Positions 46,091-57,494 of a stretch of 64,000 nucleotides of DNA are shown piece after piece. This stretch comes from Polytrichum commune (lineage: Eukaryota > Streptophyta > Polytrichopsida > Polytrichales > Polytrichaceae). Position 1 is the stretch's first letter. Each line of letters begins with the position of its first letter. The notes beneath the pieces are model-generated. The model was not told the origin of the DNA. It searched no databases and saw only the letters and a list, made by a program, of their open reading frames with translations. The stretch lies in contig OX485803.1 of the NCBI GenBank assembly GCA_950295325.1, forward strand, positions 39,137,554 to 39,201,553, given 5' to 3'. The translations under genes were made by a program, and so were the position numbers.

Positions 46091-46099
46091 TAATTTACA

Positions 46100-47163
46100 A
46101 ACAAAAGGTGGCATAATATAGGGAAGATTAAATTCATTTATTTTTAATTTTATAAAGGAATTGCAAATAATGAAAGGATCATTTCAAATAAATTAACCTC
46201 ATTATAAATAAAGTAAATGGGTATGGAATGTGGGCCATTTTTTTTATAGTAGAACTAATATAAGGGTTGGAGTTTAGGATCCTAGGGTTTATGCTTAGTA
46301 TGATATGTTTGTATGCATGCACTAAACTAACTAGTGCCAATAGAGTTGGAATTGCTACTAACATTTTGTCTGGAGTAGATGAGGGTTCACGGTGGGTGAG
46401 AGGGTGCAAGCCATGAAGCAGCGTAATGGGCATATGTTTGGGGTACTAAGGTAGCCGGTTGACCTCTTGGTCTGAGTCAAAGAATCTACGAGGCAAAAAT
46501 CTCATAATCCCTTTATTGAAGTGATGTTGGAATAGTACACGAAACATTTGGGCTGTAACAAATTCAAATATGATCACACTAATAACAAATAAATTGATGT
46601 GGATTGCATTATTGTACTAAGACCACAAGCTTCGATGCTAGCAACAAAGTATACATACTAGATAGGATTAATGTGGAGGAATTGGAAAAAAATTATGACC
46701 AAGAGAAATGTATAGGGTTCATATATGAGGTTTGTGCTTGTGTGTAGACTCCTACAAAGCAATTGTTGTGTTTTTAAGCACATAATCAATCTATTTTTTT
46801 GGTGAAAACACCTATACTTTTGTAATGCATATGATGTATGATATTTTATTTGTTGATATGGTTGTGTATAACACGCAAGTGTGATGTGGTTGTGTTTTGT
46901 TTGAAGCCCCTTTGAAGTTCATGACTGTAGGAGTTGTGTTTGCAATAGTATGTATGGACATGGATTACTTTATTACTATTTATAAGGAATATATACTATA
47001 ATAAGTTACATCGGCATGGGAAATATAAGTAATGGTAGGGTGCAAACAAAGAGGTTGTTTTAAAGAATGAAGTAATACTAGGGAACCTTTAAATCATGTC
47101 TTGGAAGTAAATAACCCTTAAACAAATACCCATCCGTCACACATATAGAGTGACACATCCCTA
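46100..47163. mobile_element. Possible decayed CTCGGGG-family element, copy 4
   Basis: The right side (TAACCCTTAAACAAATACCC, then ATCCGTCACACAT) matches the right subterminal part of copy 1 at about 7920-7960. The left side (gcataatatagggaagatta) and the GGATCCTAGGGTTT block also have counterparts in copy 1. The terminal CTCGGGG and a target duplication are not visible, so the limits are rough. Confidence 0.35.
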
Positions 47164-48736
47164 TAGAGTGACACACATGTGTGTTGGAGCACAACTTGCA
47201 GCCATGAAGAGTGTCGAATGGAAGCTTGACTCACAGTGAGGGATGATGGATGCATTTGAGGAAATGCTAAGTGAAGGAGAGAGGAATTTTGGTGCTTATG
47301 GTGTGAAGATGTCCAAGGCAAAGGTTTTGTGGGAATTGGCTATGGAGAAGTAGTCAATGCGATGTCACAAAAAGACTTTGTTGAAGCAACGTGAATAATA
47401 CAAGTGCGCAATCGGCATCCAAGATTTGAGCCTTCTCCACCTAATTTTACTTTGTTTGCTTTTCAAGAAAACATTAATTTTGTTATTCCGCTTTGCCCCT
47501 TTACTCCAACGAGTTGGGAGCCAACCTAGGAGTTGAAATTGGCATCTTCTAAGTGTGCCCATCAATCTTGGTGTGCCTTGATGCACTTCTCTAGTTCTCT
47601 GAAATGCTTTGCAAATAATTGTGCAAAGGAGCAACATCCAAAATGATGGGCAAAACCTAGAATCAAGAAACTTGTAGTGGATGAGCAGGGTGCAGTTCCA
47701 ACATCTTGGGATGTGCACAAAGATGCCAATAAGCAAGCATCATAGGGTTTGTTTTTCTATTTTATCTTTTTTCCTATTCTGTTCTAAGCTATTGTACTGC
47801 TATTAGAAGTCTATGGATTGGTTGTTGGTTTTGAATTGGTTGTGACTATAATTGACTAGGGACTTGATGTTAGTGGAATGTGGATTCATGTTGGTAACTT
47901 GGTACTCTTGTGATTTGCAGGGGGGAAAGGTTTTAAGTCATTGTTTCTCACTATAGTTCTATGTTCATATTATTTCCTTGGGGGCCTCAAACATTGGATA
48001 TGTGGTGGATTGTAGTATCTTGTTGTCATTGATTCTTGCTGAAAATCATATGAGTTAATTCAACACCCTTGTAAGCTGATATCTCTCAAACACAATCCAT
48101 AGGTAGTTGCGAGAACACATTGAAGTCCATACAATTTATTAGTATTTCAATAGAACATAAGTGTCATGACTTCTCCCTAGAGTCTATTTGAAATCCCTAA
48201 TTTGTTTCAGTTCAATGATCGGGGAGAACCGACAGTTAGTTACAAATGAACCAGTTGAGTTTGAGAAATCACCGGTTGAAGATCAAGATTGCAAGAAAAT
48301 TACCGATCATTTTAGAGGAATTTATAGAATATACCCCAATTTAATAAAGGAAAACCGGAGGATGTCAACATGTAACCGGTTGGACTTGCAAACACTAGGA
48401 TCTCAACCAATTATGCCCAGAAATCTCCCCAATCACTGGTTCAGTTTTCCATAGTTTCCTGTTTTAGTTGACTAAACTCCATATTATACTCTACTAATTT
48501 CCTACTGTAGTCAACATGGTGACTGAAGCCACTTTCCCATGCTTGAGATTAAGTGCTGTGATGTTGGCCTTCCTTGTAGATCCAATTTCTAGGTCGATTT
48601 CTTACGGTCTTGTGTAGCATTAGGGAGATGCATACCCCATCCGCTCAAATACATTGAGCCCATCAGTAGACGAGAAGGCATTCTCCTTCTTGAAGCCCCG
48701 AGAAGAAGCATGGGAACAAATTTCTCAAATCCAAGA
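47164..48736. other. Intergenic DNA with weak coding-like patches
   Basis: Around 47480-47745 the + strand reads FTPTSWEPT-stop-ELKLAS and then KKLVVDEQGAVPTSWDVHKD, protein-like but short and stop-broken. A frame at 48188-48454 (88 codons) follows a CAG-type acceptor-like sequence and repeats an ACCGGTT word several times. Neither is recognised; both are left uncalled. Confidence 0.3.
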
Positions 48737-49044
48737 CCAACAGCTAGGAACCCCGGAGAAATCTCGCAAAGGAGTGTGGCCAATCTGCAGATGCCAAGCG
48801 CGAGAAATCTCGTCACCTTTCCCCTGAGGTGAACCAAGCGGTGATTGAAGAATTTGCCGATGCTGTGGACAAAGATCACTACACAGGAACCACAAACCAA
48901 GCAACTGAGGGAAACCCACTTCATGAAGTGATTGCTACCTCTCCGCTAAAGAGGCGCAAGAAGGATGCCAAGAAAGCCTCCGAAGTACCAGTCGCTAAAC
49001 GAGTTTCTACAGCAACGGAACACTTGAGCCGGCAAGAATACTGA
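48737..49044 (+). pseudogene. Lysine-rich coding-like fragment
   Basis: From about 48770 the frame reads ECGQSADAKREKSRHLSPEV, then NQAVIEEFADAVDKDHYTGT, then a basic PLKRRKKDAKKA segment resembling a nuclear localisation signal, and stops at 49044. Composition is protein-like and GC-richer than the flanks. An in-frame TAG lies just upstream (about 48751), and no start is evident. It may be an isolated exon or a transposon remnant; function unknown. Confidence 0.3.
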
Positions 49045-49781
49045 CCTCGGTGGTGAGAAGAGGTCTTCTTAAATTGAGGTGCCAATGCAAGTAACTTATC
49101 ATAGATTCTATACCAGGGTGTTTTGTTCAGGCTCAATGGCTCAAGTTACAGTTGTGAGTAGAAGTGAGAGCTGCCGACCGCGAGGTAAGAGATTTCGGTG
49201 CAAAAATTCGAGACACAACATGCTGTTGGTGTCCTTCACAAGTTGTGTGTTCAGTGTGCCTGACAATCTGCAATCAACTCCTATTTTCAGTAAGCCGCAT
49301 TGAAGTATGTCATTTTCATTGCAAGGGATGAGATGCTTTAAAGCACGGTAATGGAAGACTGAAAGCTCGGATGAAATTGGATCTGATATGTGTGTGCTTC
49401 TCTCTTGTCAGTGACATTTGGATCCTAAAAAAGCATTGCATCATCTCATTGTATCTTGACAAAGTGTACAGATAACATAAGTATTGGATGGTTATATAGA
49501 AAGATGCATACTTTGCTGATTTGAACATCCATGTCCACATGACTGGGAGGTTGCGTTGGTTTATGTGGCAAGAGTCCTGTCACAAGAAAATTACTAGGGT
49601 GAATTGTTGAGGTTCAATGGCTCAAGTTATAGTTCTATTATGACCTTTCTTTGTGGTTGCTTAGTCATGGCCCACATAACACCGTGGCTAAGTTGAGTAA
49701 TGTTATGTGGGCAATGGGCATAAGGCATATTTCTAAGGTTTTCTTTTTCTTCTAGTGCGCACAGGTTCCTGAAGTTAGCAA
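49045..49781. other. Intergenic DNA
   Basis: No gene recognised; frames on both strands are 74 codons or less without domains. The phrase caatggctcaagtta occurs twice (49134 and 49616). Confidence 0.35.
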
Positions 49782-49790
49782 CTAAAGTTC

Positions 49791-50145
49791 ACCCTGGACA
49801 AAATCACATCTTCATTTGGCTGGGCCTCACCCCTCCCACGCCTCCTTCATTGCCCGGTCTTCTTGCCAGCACCTGTGTGGGAACTCTTCCCCGTTGGGAA
49901 CCAATGTGACAATACCCGGTCACTTAAGTCATTAAGCTCCTTTGGCATGTGAAGGAACTCCATCAATTAACTTGGGAATAATGAAAATGATGTCAACTTG
50001 AATATTTTAATTTTGACCGGATATTATCACATTGATTCCCAACGGCGAAGAGTTGTCATGCATGTGCGGGCAAGAAGACCGGGCAGTGAAGGAGGTGTGG
50101 GAAGAGGGGGGTCCAACTGAATGAAGATGTGATCTAGCCCGGGGC
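49791..50145. mobile_element. Mutator-like MITE with about 135-bp inverted arms
   Basis: Exact 9-bp direct repeats CTAAAGTTC flank the unit (49782-49790 and 50146-50154). The arms align for about 135 bp: ATCACATCTTCATT, CTCCTTCA(T/C)TGCCCGGTCTT, CTTCxCCGTTGGGAA(C/T)CAAT, GTGA(C/T)AATA(C/T)CCGG. Long terminal inverted repeats with a 9-bp duplication are the hallmark of Mutator-like elements. No open frame. Confidence 0.85.
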
Positions 50146-50154
50146 CTAAAGTTC

Positions 50155-50926
50155 CACTTTTTTTTTAAGCAATGGGTACATTTTATATGATATGTATAGC
50201 TTGTGGACTTTTTTTTGTTTGTGCTTAGCTCTCATGTGTAGTGGGTTGAATTCAAACATGCCTGCTCTAGTTTGGACAATGAAGGTCATTTAAATAAAAT
50301 AAAATAAAATAACTAGACAATCACCTTTCAGGCTTGTAATAGATGTTTGTTGAAGTGGATGGGTCCCCTAGATAACCCATTAAAGATAAGTTTTCATCAC
50401 TATTTGAGAATGTAGTATTAGGGAGCCTCAAAACAAAAAAATAATTAATTTTTTTTTTCCCCACTTTGATCATCAAGTTGACAATAGGTTGACATTAGCC
50501 TCTATCTCACATTCTGCCACTGTAGGGAATTAATAAAACATGGCCTTGATCATGTCTTCTATTGACACTATGTAGCCCATAGCCCCAAGGCCTAGGAATG
50601 GGCAACCTGCAACAAATGCATCTTGTCTTCCTAAGTGGAATATTGCATCTATCTCCCACCTAGCAACAAAGATATGTTGCACAAAGAAAGAAAGTTGGGG
50701 TTTTAAGTATACAATCAGCTCATCACTTCTTGTTTCCTTATGAACATGGTGCAATTTTTTTTTTTTTTTCTCCTTTCCTCACCGTTCTTTGTTTTGATAT
50801 TTTGCAAAGCATAGTGTTTCCGCTTGACCTTGCAGGGCAAGGTACCTTGCTCCTCTACTGGGCCAAATACAAAGTTATCAATTCCACATTGATCATATTC
50901 CCTGTAGACACATCTTCTATCATGCG
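50155..50926. other. Intergenic DNA
   Basis: A 74-codon minus-strand frame (50530-50754) reads smoothly (FVARWEIDAIFHLGRQDAFV) and may be a fragment of a coding repeat, but I do not recognise it. T-runs at 50441-50460 and 50755-50770. Confidence 0.35.
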
Positions 50927-51336
50927 CACGGGTAGATCACTCCATTGTCAAGTTGAACACCACGTGCGACCAAAAAAAATCTTCTTTTGGTAAGTTGCAC
51001 CACCAAAATGGGTCAAAATTTTATCAAATTTTTTTCATGAGTAGATATACACAGTACCTATGACATAGTCAAAAGTGGTAACTAAATTTGATGATTTGTT
51101 TTTTTCATAAAACATACCATTTCTAACTAGAACGACACATACTTGAACTAAAAAAATTACTAAAAAAATTAAAGATGACTAAAAATTTCAAAAAAGTATA
51201 CAAAAGATACTATCAATGGTTATGTATATGTAGAAAAAATATCATAAATTTTAAAATTATATATGGCATGTAATATAGGGGTAGCAAACTTTGTCCGCAC
51301 GTGGTGTCAACTTGACAATGAAGTGACCTCCCCGTG
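50927..51336 (+). mobile_element. 410-bp MITE, left member of an inverted pair
   Basis: The element has its own inverted ends of about 44 bp: CACGGGTAGATCACTCCATT at the left and the inverse of CACGGGGAGGTCACTTCATT at the right, both going on to GTCAAGTTGA(A)CACCACGTGCG. The AT-rich interior is non-coding. The same unit lies inverted at 51485-51893 at about 95 per cent identity by eye. No target duplication found for either member. Confidence 0.85.
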
Positions 51337-51484
51337 TAATGGATCTGAATCGGAAGGATGTGGTCAACCACATGATTGGTGGTGGGGTTTACACAAAACA
51401 TCTTGCTTGGTTCCTCTGGGGTTTACACAAAGCATCTTGCTTGGTTCCTCATGGAATCTAGGGTATTTATGCTTCCCTCATTTT
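51337..51484 (+). repeat. Spacer between the paired MITEs with a 33-bp direct duplication
   Basis: GGGTTTACACAAAACATCTTG...GGTTCCTC is followed at once by GGGTTTACACAAAGCATCTTG...GGTTCCTC, two tandem units of about 33 bp at about 51385-51451. The rest is unremarkable. Confidence 0.75.
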
Positions 51485-51893
51485 CACGGGGAGGTCACTT
51501 CATTGTCAAGTTGACACCACGTGCGGACAAAGTTTGCTACCCCTATATTACATGCCATATATAATTTTAAAATTTATAATATTTTTTCTACATATACATA
51601 ACCATTGATAGTATCTTTTGTATATTTTTTTGAAATTTTTCGTCATCTTTGTTCTTTTTAGTAATTGTTTTAGTTCAATTCTCTGTCATTCTAGTTAGAA
51701 ATGGTATGTTTTATGGAAAAAACAAATCATCAAATTTAGTTACCACTTTTAACTATGTCATAGGCACTGTGTATATCTACTCATGAAAACAATTTGATAA
51801 AATTTTGACCCATTTTGGTGGTGCAACTTACCAAAAGAAGATTTTTTTTGGTCGCACGTGGTGTTCAACTTGACAATGGAGTGATCTCCCCGT
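51485..51893 (-). mobile_element. 410-bp MITE, right member of an inverted pair
   Basis: Reverse complement of 50927-51336 with few changes. The pair forms a palindrome about 967 bp long with a 148-bp centre, capable of folding as a very long hairpin. Confidence 0.85.
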
Positions 51894-52097
51894 AATCCAT
51901 TATGATTTCTAATGCCCGCCAAGCTATTACAACAACCTTCCAAGACTCAAAGACAATGTCCAACTGAACCTTGTGCACCAACAAGACCCAAGTGAACTCC
52001 TTTGCAGCATCCATTGCATGTTTTCGTTTAGTGTCTGCAACAAGGTTCCTTGGTTGCACCTACAACAATCCCCCCAACTCTCTTTGCGAAATAGAGA
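51894..52097. other. Intergenic DNA
   Basis: Minus-strand frame (51865-52059) of 64 codons reads AAKEFTWVLLVHKVQLDIVF, protein-like but unrecognised. Together with 50530-50754 on the same strand it might be one older coding repeat split by the MITE pair. Confidence 0.25.
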
Positions 52098-52310
52098 TCA
52101 ATCCAATGTTGAAGGTGGAGCATTAGATTGCTTGTAGTCATAGAAATGCAATGCTAGAAGGAATAAGGTTATAGTAAACCTACAAGGCTGATCCGTAGTG
52201 GGAGAGAAGTTATCCCATATTGTTTGTGTGGACCAAGGAGGAAAAGAGCAATAAAGGGCAAGGCATGGGGTGTAGGAGACCATCTCACTCCAAGCATTGT
52301 TTATATCCAT
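52098..52310 (-). repeat. Dispersed repeat E, copy 2 (inverted)
   Basis: Reverse complement of the repeat at 22512-22730; blocks AACAATGCTTGGAGTGAGAT and CAATATGGGATAACT are exact or nearly so. Confidence 0.7.
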
Positions 52311-53709
52311 TCTTTAAAACAGTAATGGGGGGCATTCACGGTTGGGTAACTACTTTTGGGTGTCTAACGGTTAAAGGACTATTTTGAATAACTTCACATA
52401 CTTGGTGTGCTTAGATTTGTATTGTGAAGCATATTTTGGATCATACCTACATTTCATACTCCGTATTGAGTACACCGACAAAGTTAATTTACAAGGAATA
52501 GGGTTATCTAAGATATCATTTTGATTCCTTAAAGGACATTCATGGGTGTTGTTACATTTGTTCACCTTAGGATCAAGGAATGAAAAGGACACCAAAAATT
52601 AATCGAAATGATCCCAATTTTTTTCCTCACAATCATCGTTCAAGTGTGTACCAATAAAACCAAAAATGTATTCCATACCAATTATATAACTTTACATGTG
52701 GCACCAAACATGGCCAAAAATACATAAATCATGGCTACATGAGAAAAGAACGTTTAGTATTACAATTGGACATAAAAAATTATATGTATGGACACATGAC
52801 ACTTATACCAAGGTACTAAGATGTAAAACAGGAAATAATTGACCTCCAATGCACACCTAAATAGCAAAAAATGCCATTGATGTGGCCAAATTGTCATTTT
52901 TTATATTGGATTCATGTTGCTATGAAAATCCCGTCACCTTCCCGTTGACGCTTAACCGAGAAGATCTCGGCCGTTGGTTCTTCCCGAGATCTGTTCAAAC
53001 GATTCCCAAAGATCTCATCTTGGCCGCTTGTTTGGGCGCCATGGAACAGTGGCCACCCACATCAACCTAAACCTTAAAACACATTTTCTTCGTCTGTCAC
53101 TTCGAAATCATGGAGCTGCTGCGGTGGGTGTACTCTAATATTCTATGTCTGTACATTATGTGTTGTGTATTGAGTCAAATCCATGATCTTTTGAGTATTA
53201 TGAATCATGAGATGAGGTTTTCATACACCACCTTAAACTCTTCCTCATAGAATTTTGGGGAATGACAAGGGTCAGTTTGAGAGTCTTTTAATGAGAAAAT
53301 GGATCTGTGGAGCAGTACTTAGGTTGCACAAGAATACAATATGCCAATTTTTGAACTGCAAATGTGTTCCTGTAGCAAACTTCCCAACTACAAAGTGAGT
53401 GCCCAAAATTACTTTGTCAGATGTTTAGGGTACACAATAGGTTTAAGCAACTCCTATCATATCTTGAGGTGAAGAATTATACCACATGCTTTCAAGTAAC
53501 ATATCATTACTTTCATGTTTTGTGTTTTTGGTATGGAATGGTAGGTGTCTTGAAATTTCAGTGAGGTCCTAGGATATTATTGATGCGTCACCATAACAAT
53601 TTCGTTGTCTGTGATGCAAGTGACGAAACCACATATGTTTGGGCTAACCGTAAACACGATTGTTTGGTATAGGTAAGATCTTGAGTTCAACATCATTGTC
53701 GAGGATACG
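52311..53709. other. Intergenic DNA upstream of the DDE-type gene
   Basis: A 62-codon + frame ending at 53070 contains NREDLGRWFFPRSVQTIPKD, protein-like and GC-richer than its surroundings, but unrecognised. The last kilobase before 53710 would hold the promoter of the DDE-type gene or the left end of its transposon. No inverted terminus could be identified. Confidence 0.35.
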
Positions 53710-56700
53710 ATGGCAAACAAACGAAACCGCCAGGTCCTAGGTCAACATAGTAGGAAGTTATTGGGCGCAATTGCAGCTAAGAGGATCCAGAATACACAAG
53801 CTAAGCGTAAAATTAATGCACAACATAGGAAGCACCAACAAAACTTGAGATTGCAATCTGAAAATGCGGACCATGTTTTTCACATACGTCTAGCTCAGAA
53901 TGTCCTGGAACCCCCATAGAAGGTCCATCATCCTCAACAAAAACTGCATCCCGATTCGGTAAAAGTTGGGTTGTATCTTTGTTACAAGCAACCAACACAA
54001 GAGGGTTGGACTTTCAAAAATTGGTAGTTGAAAGCATCTTGGGTAGTACGGTTCTGCAACATTTCATGCCAGAATATGTACTGAAACGCAAGAAGTTGTT
54101 AGGGTGTGAGGTTGTGAGGTTGTTTGTAATAGTATTGCATCTGCCTAGGACCACTTAAAATTTGGGAAGGGTAAGGATAAATATGTGGCAAGAAATGTGG
54201 TTGAGGTTGCAGTAGTGTCCACAACCTCTGGGTCCAACATGCTGGGTGCTGGAAAATGCATTGGACTCAATAAAACAACACTTTTGAGAGCTAGTCATCG
54301 TAGGCAACTACTTGATGCTGAGGAGGAATACGAATGTTGGGCAAAGGGCGATAGAAAGCCTAGAAAAGACTCCATTCCAGAAGATGTCAAAGATTTAGTT
54401 GGGAAGTGGTATCTTGAAGAGACAAGAACGAGTCCAAACATGGATAATGTAGTTCGGCACCTTATTGGTCGTCATCAATGGGAGCACTATGCTACACATT
54501 TGCTCCAAGAATCAGAGGTAAGAGTCATTTTCTTCTTAATTTTTGTTACATTTTCCAAAGTTCATGCTTAAAGTTGATTATACTCAGTTTCTCATGTATT
54601 ACTGGTAGTTCAAAGTACATGCTCCGTTCCTCACAAATCCTTCATGGGATGAGTACATAGGTCATAGTACTTGTTTGGAAGTTTGTATGTATTGGTTTCA
54701 TAGTCATTTTTATAGGCTACATTGTTCACTTTTGGTAAGGACTTTTGCCAAACTCGTAGCTTCCTTACAATCCCCAAGTAACCTCTGATATTCAATGGAT
54801 TTCCAGGGAAATCTTAAGGAACTTTATCATTTTCATGACGCTTCCTTGGGAATCTAAAGTACTCTGTAATTTTCATTTCACTTCCTCGAGATTCTTAAGG
54901 AACTCTCAAATTTCCTTGAAGATTCCTTGGGAATGTAAAGTACTTTCTAATTTTCATTACACTTCTTGGAGATTCTCAAGGAACTCTCAAATTTCCTTGA
55001 AGATTCCTTGGGGATTTAAAGTACTTTCTAATTTTCATCACACTTCCTGGAGATTCTCAAGGAACTCTCAAATTTCCTTGAAGCTTCCTTGGGAATGTAA
55101 AGTACTTTCTTATCTTCATTACATTCCTTGGAGATTGTTAAGGAACTTTCAAGTTTCCTTCAAGCTTCCTTGGGAATTCAAGGTAACTCTTTGATATTCA
55201 TGAGACTTCCTGGAGATTTGTTAGGAACTCCCAAATTTCCAAAAGTTTCCTTGCGAACCTTCAGTATTTCTTTAATATTGATGTACCGTCACGTAAATTA
55301 TTATATTATTGTACATTCATTGGATCCCAAATGCAAAATATCCTTATTCCTTGATCTCCATCTACTCCTTCAAGACACAGAATGAGGCACATCATGATTT
55401 TTCCTCATTTTATTACACTCCACAATACTTATGTATATTATTTTCATAGCAGTACCTAACATGACTCTCACCTGCATGTGTACTAATGTGTACGATGTTT
55501 TGCATGCAAGCATAGGTGGATTTCTACACTAGATTTAAAGTTGCACATCCAACACTGGATATTGGATTCATTTCCTTTCACAAGCTGAAGCCTTATTTTG
55601 TGAGGAAGTCAAAAGATTTCAACACATGTTGTTGTAAATATCATCAAGAGATGATAGAAATCAAGGTGGGCTTCAATAACTTGAGGGCCCCAATAGTACA
55701 TCAACAAGGTTTGAATTCTCCTTGTGCTTGTTGTTGTGAATCCACTTGTGGGAATCCAATCAACGGAGCATGTCAAGGGCAAGGAATATCATGTCAAGCT
55801 ACTTACCATACCTACAAATCTTGTTCAGATTTATGGGAAAAGTTTTTATGTCCCAAAGTCAGGGGACACGAATGGTTCAATTTAAAATGTTTGACAAGTA
55901 GTTGTGTCAAATGTGGTGTTCAACTACTCCTAGCTTGCAGCAAGGAATTGGATTATGAAGACACTACTTTAGTAGCTTGGAGAAGATTTGAGAAAACTCT
56001 TGCAAGGGAAAACTAAGAAGGGAGAGGATAAGTTTGTCACTAGGCTAGAGAGAAAAATGTCGAGCCCTAGAGAGTTCGTGATTTATGCAACTCCCAAAAT
56101 TCAAAAATTTATCATGCATAATTTTCTGGCACAATGGCAGGATAGACAATTCAGGATTAGTAAGGAAAATTTAAAGAGGATGAGATCATGTCCCTTATAG
56201 ATTTCTCTGAGAATTCCTCCTTCAAGACACAAAATGAGGTGCAAGAGCAACATTGGTATAATTTCCAGCTTTCGATTTTAGTGCACATTAGATATAGGGT
56301 GAACCCAAAGTATGACCCTAGTGATAGTAAGAGCCTAAGGTTAAACACTGATTATCACTATTACATAAGTGATGATCGCAAACACGACAACCTGTTTGTC
56401 CAACATTGTCTCAATCTACATTGGCAATATTTAACATCACTAGGGTTCTATCCAAAACGCCATATAGTCTGGAGCGATGGTTGTGCAAGCCAATTTAAAG
56501 GTACAAGGCCTTGGTTTTTTGTGTCACGTTATCCCAGTTTGACATCATGTGATCAATTGCCACTTGGTTGCGCAATGCAATGGAACTATTGGGGGTCCGG
56601 TCATGGAAAGGGACCTCATGACGGGGCAGGTACTTGCCTTAAGCAAGCATTGTGAAAGGAGCAACTAAAGCCGTATGGAGCACGTTTGCAAAATGCATTT

Positions 56701-57494
56701 GATGTTGTTGACTTCCTCAAAAACTCCATGAATAAGGACCATGCAGCATATGTTGGTGCTCGAAGGGAGGTGAAACGAAACTTCCATGAGATCAAAGAGA
56801 ACATGGTTGATCGTCAACATGGATTCAATTGCTGAACAGTAAAATGGTCACATAGTTTGCACTCAGTGCGCTCCATGAGTCTATCCAACAATGTCTTGTT
56901 GGAAACCAGAGCATTGGCATGCTTTTGTGATGGATCTGTTGACCCTAAACCTGGATTATTTTGTGTATCTACATCACATGTGCCTCCTTGGAAGTTAGTG
57001 ACATTGCAACCATGTGCAGCTGATGATGCTGAATGTGATGTAGAACTACACACTAATGTTTGGGGCAATCCAGGAGATAGTAATGAGTTTGCGTCCATAT
57101 TGGATGTTGGAGACAACTTTACTGTCAAGGTTGACTCCGCTGATGGAGAAGGAGCATCATTCTACATAGTCCAGTGTTTCAAAAGACTGCATGTTGTCAA
57201 CAAAGCTGAAGGACCAGATCCATACGGTATAAAAGTGGACCAAGGTGATGAGGTAGTGCTCGGTGTGTACTATAAGCAGTCTGGACAAAGTCCTACATCG
57301 TTTGTTCTACAATCAGACGTGGGTCCATGTTTTATTTACACCCATTGGGTAATTGCGTCAAAGTTCCCCATGGTGCAAGCTCATCACACACAAAAAAAAG
57401 GGACAAAGTTGTGTATGCACTCCCACAAACTGCACTACATGAGATAGAAGCAGCTTTGGAGGAGTGTGGAGGATCCGATGACGATGAATGTTGA
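53710..57494 (+). pseudogene. DDE/RNase H-like transposase-type gene, intron-containing, degraded
   Basis: In order: basic N-terminus MANKRNRQVLGQHSRKLLGA; a helix-turn-helix-like block (AGKCIGLNKTTLLRASHRRQ) then CWAKGDRKPRKDSIPEDVKD and TRTSPNMDNVVRHLIGRHQW; donor gag|gtaaga at 54518; intron to 55515 (ag|gtg). The second exon has DFYTRFKVAHPTLDIGFISF, Cys clusters (NTCCCKYHQE, CACCCESTCG), then LIDFSENSSF (Asp 56200), QNEVQEQHW, VWSDGCASQFKG (Asp 56476), GSGHGKGPHDGAGT (Asp about 56620), HSVRSMS, and a C-terminal domain with VGDNFTV, DQGDEVVLGVYY and a tail SDDDEC-stop at 57494. Related proteins are widespread in animals and plants as transposon-like genes; I cannot name the superfamily. 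Lesions: frameshifts at a C5 run near 53910 and at A-rich runs near 56005, 56165 and 57392-57399; stops TAG 54146, TGA 56653 and TGA 56833. The downstream ORF from 56857 is the same frame continued. Confidence 0.72.
54760..55260 (+). repeat. 81-bp tandem repeat inside the intron
   Basis: About five to six units of 81 bp. Each contains CTTGGGAATxTAAAGTACTT, a TCTAATTTTCATxACACTT block, TGGAGATTCTCAAGGAACTC and AAATTTCCTTGAAG. Outer units are more diverged than the middle three. Being a multiple of three, the array stays open in one + frame (119 codons, 27-residue period), but it lies between a good donor and acceptor and is intronic. Confidence 0.85.

Noticed and set aside
45445-46114. Minus-strand frames of 108 and 136 codons
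   Set aside because: The plus strand shows the more protein-like reading with coiled-coil spacing, so the minus frames are judged shadows.
54835-55194. 119-codon + frame with a 27-residue repeat
   Set aside because: It lies between a good donor (54518) and acceptor (55515) of the DDE-type gene and is the 81-bp tandem repeat translated.
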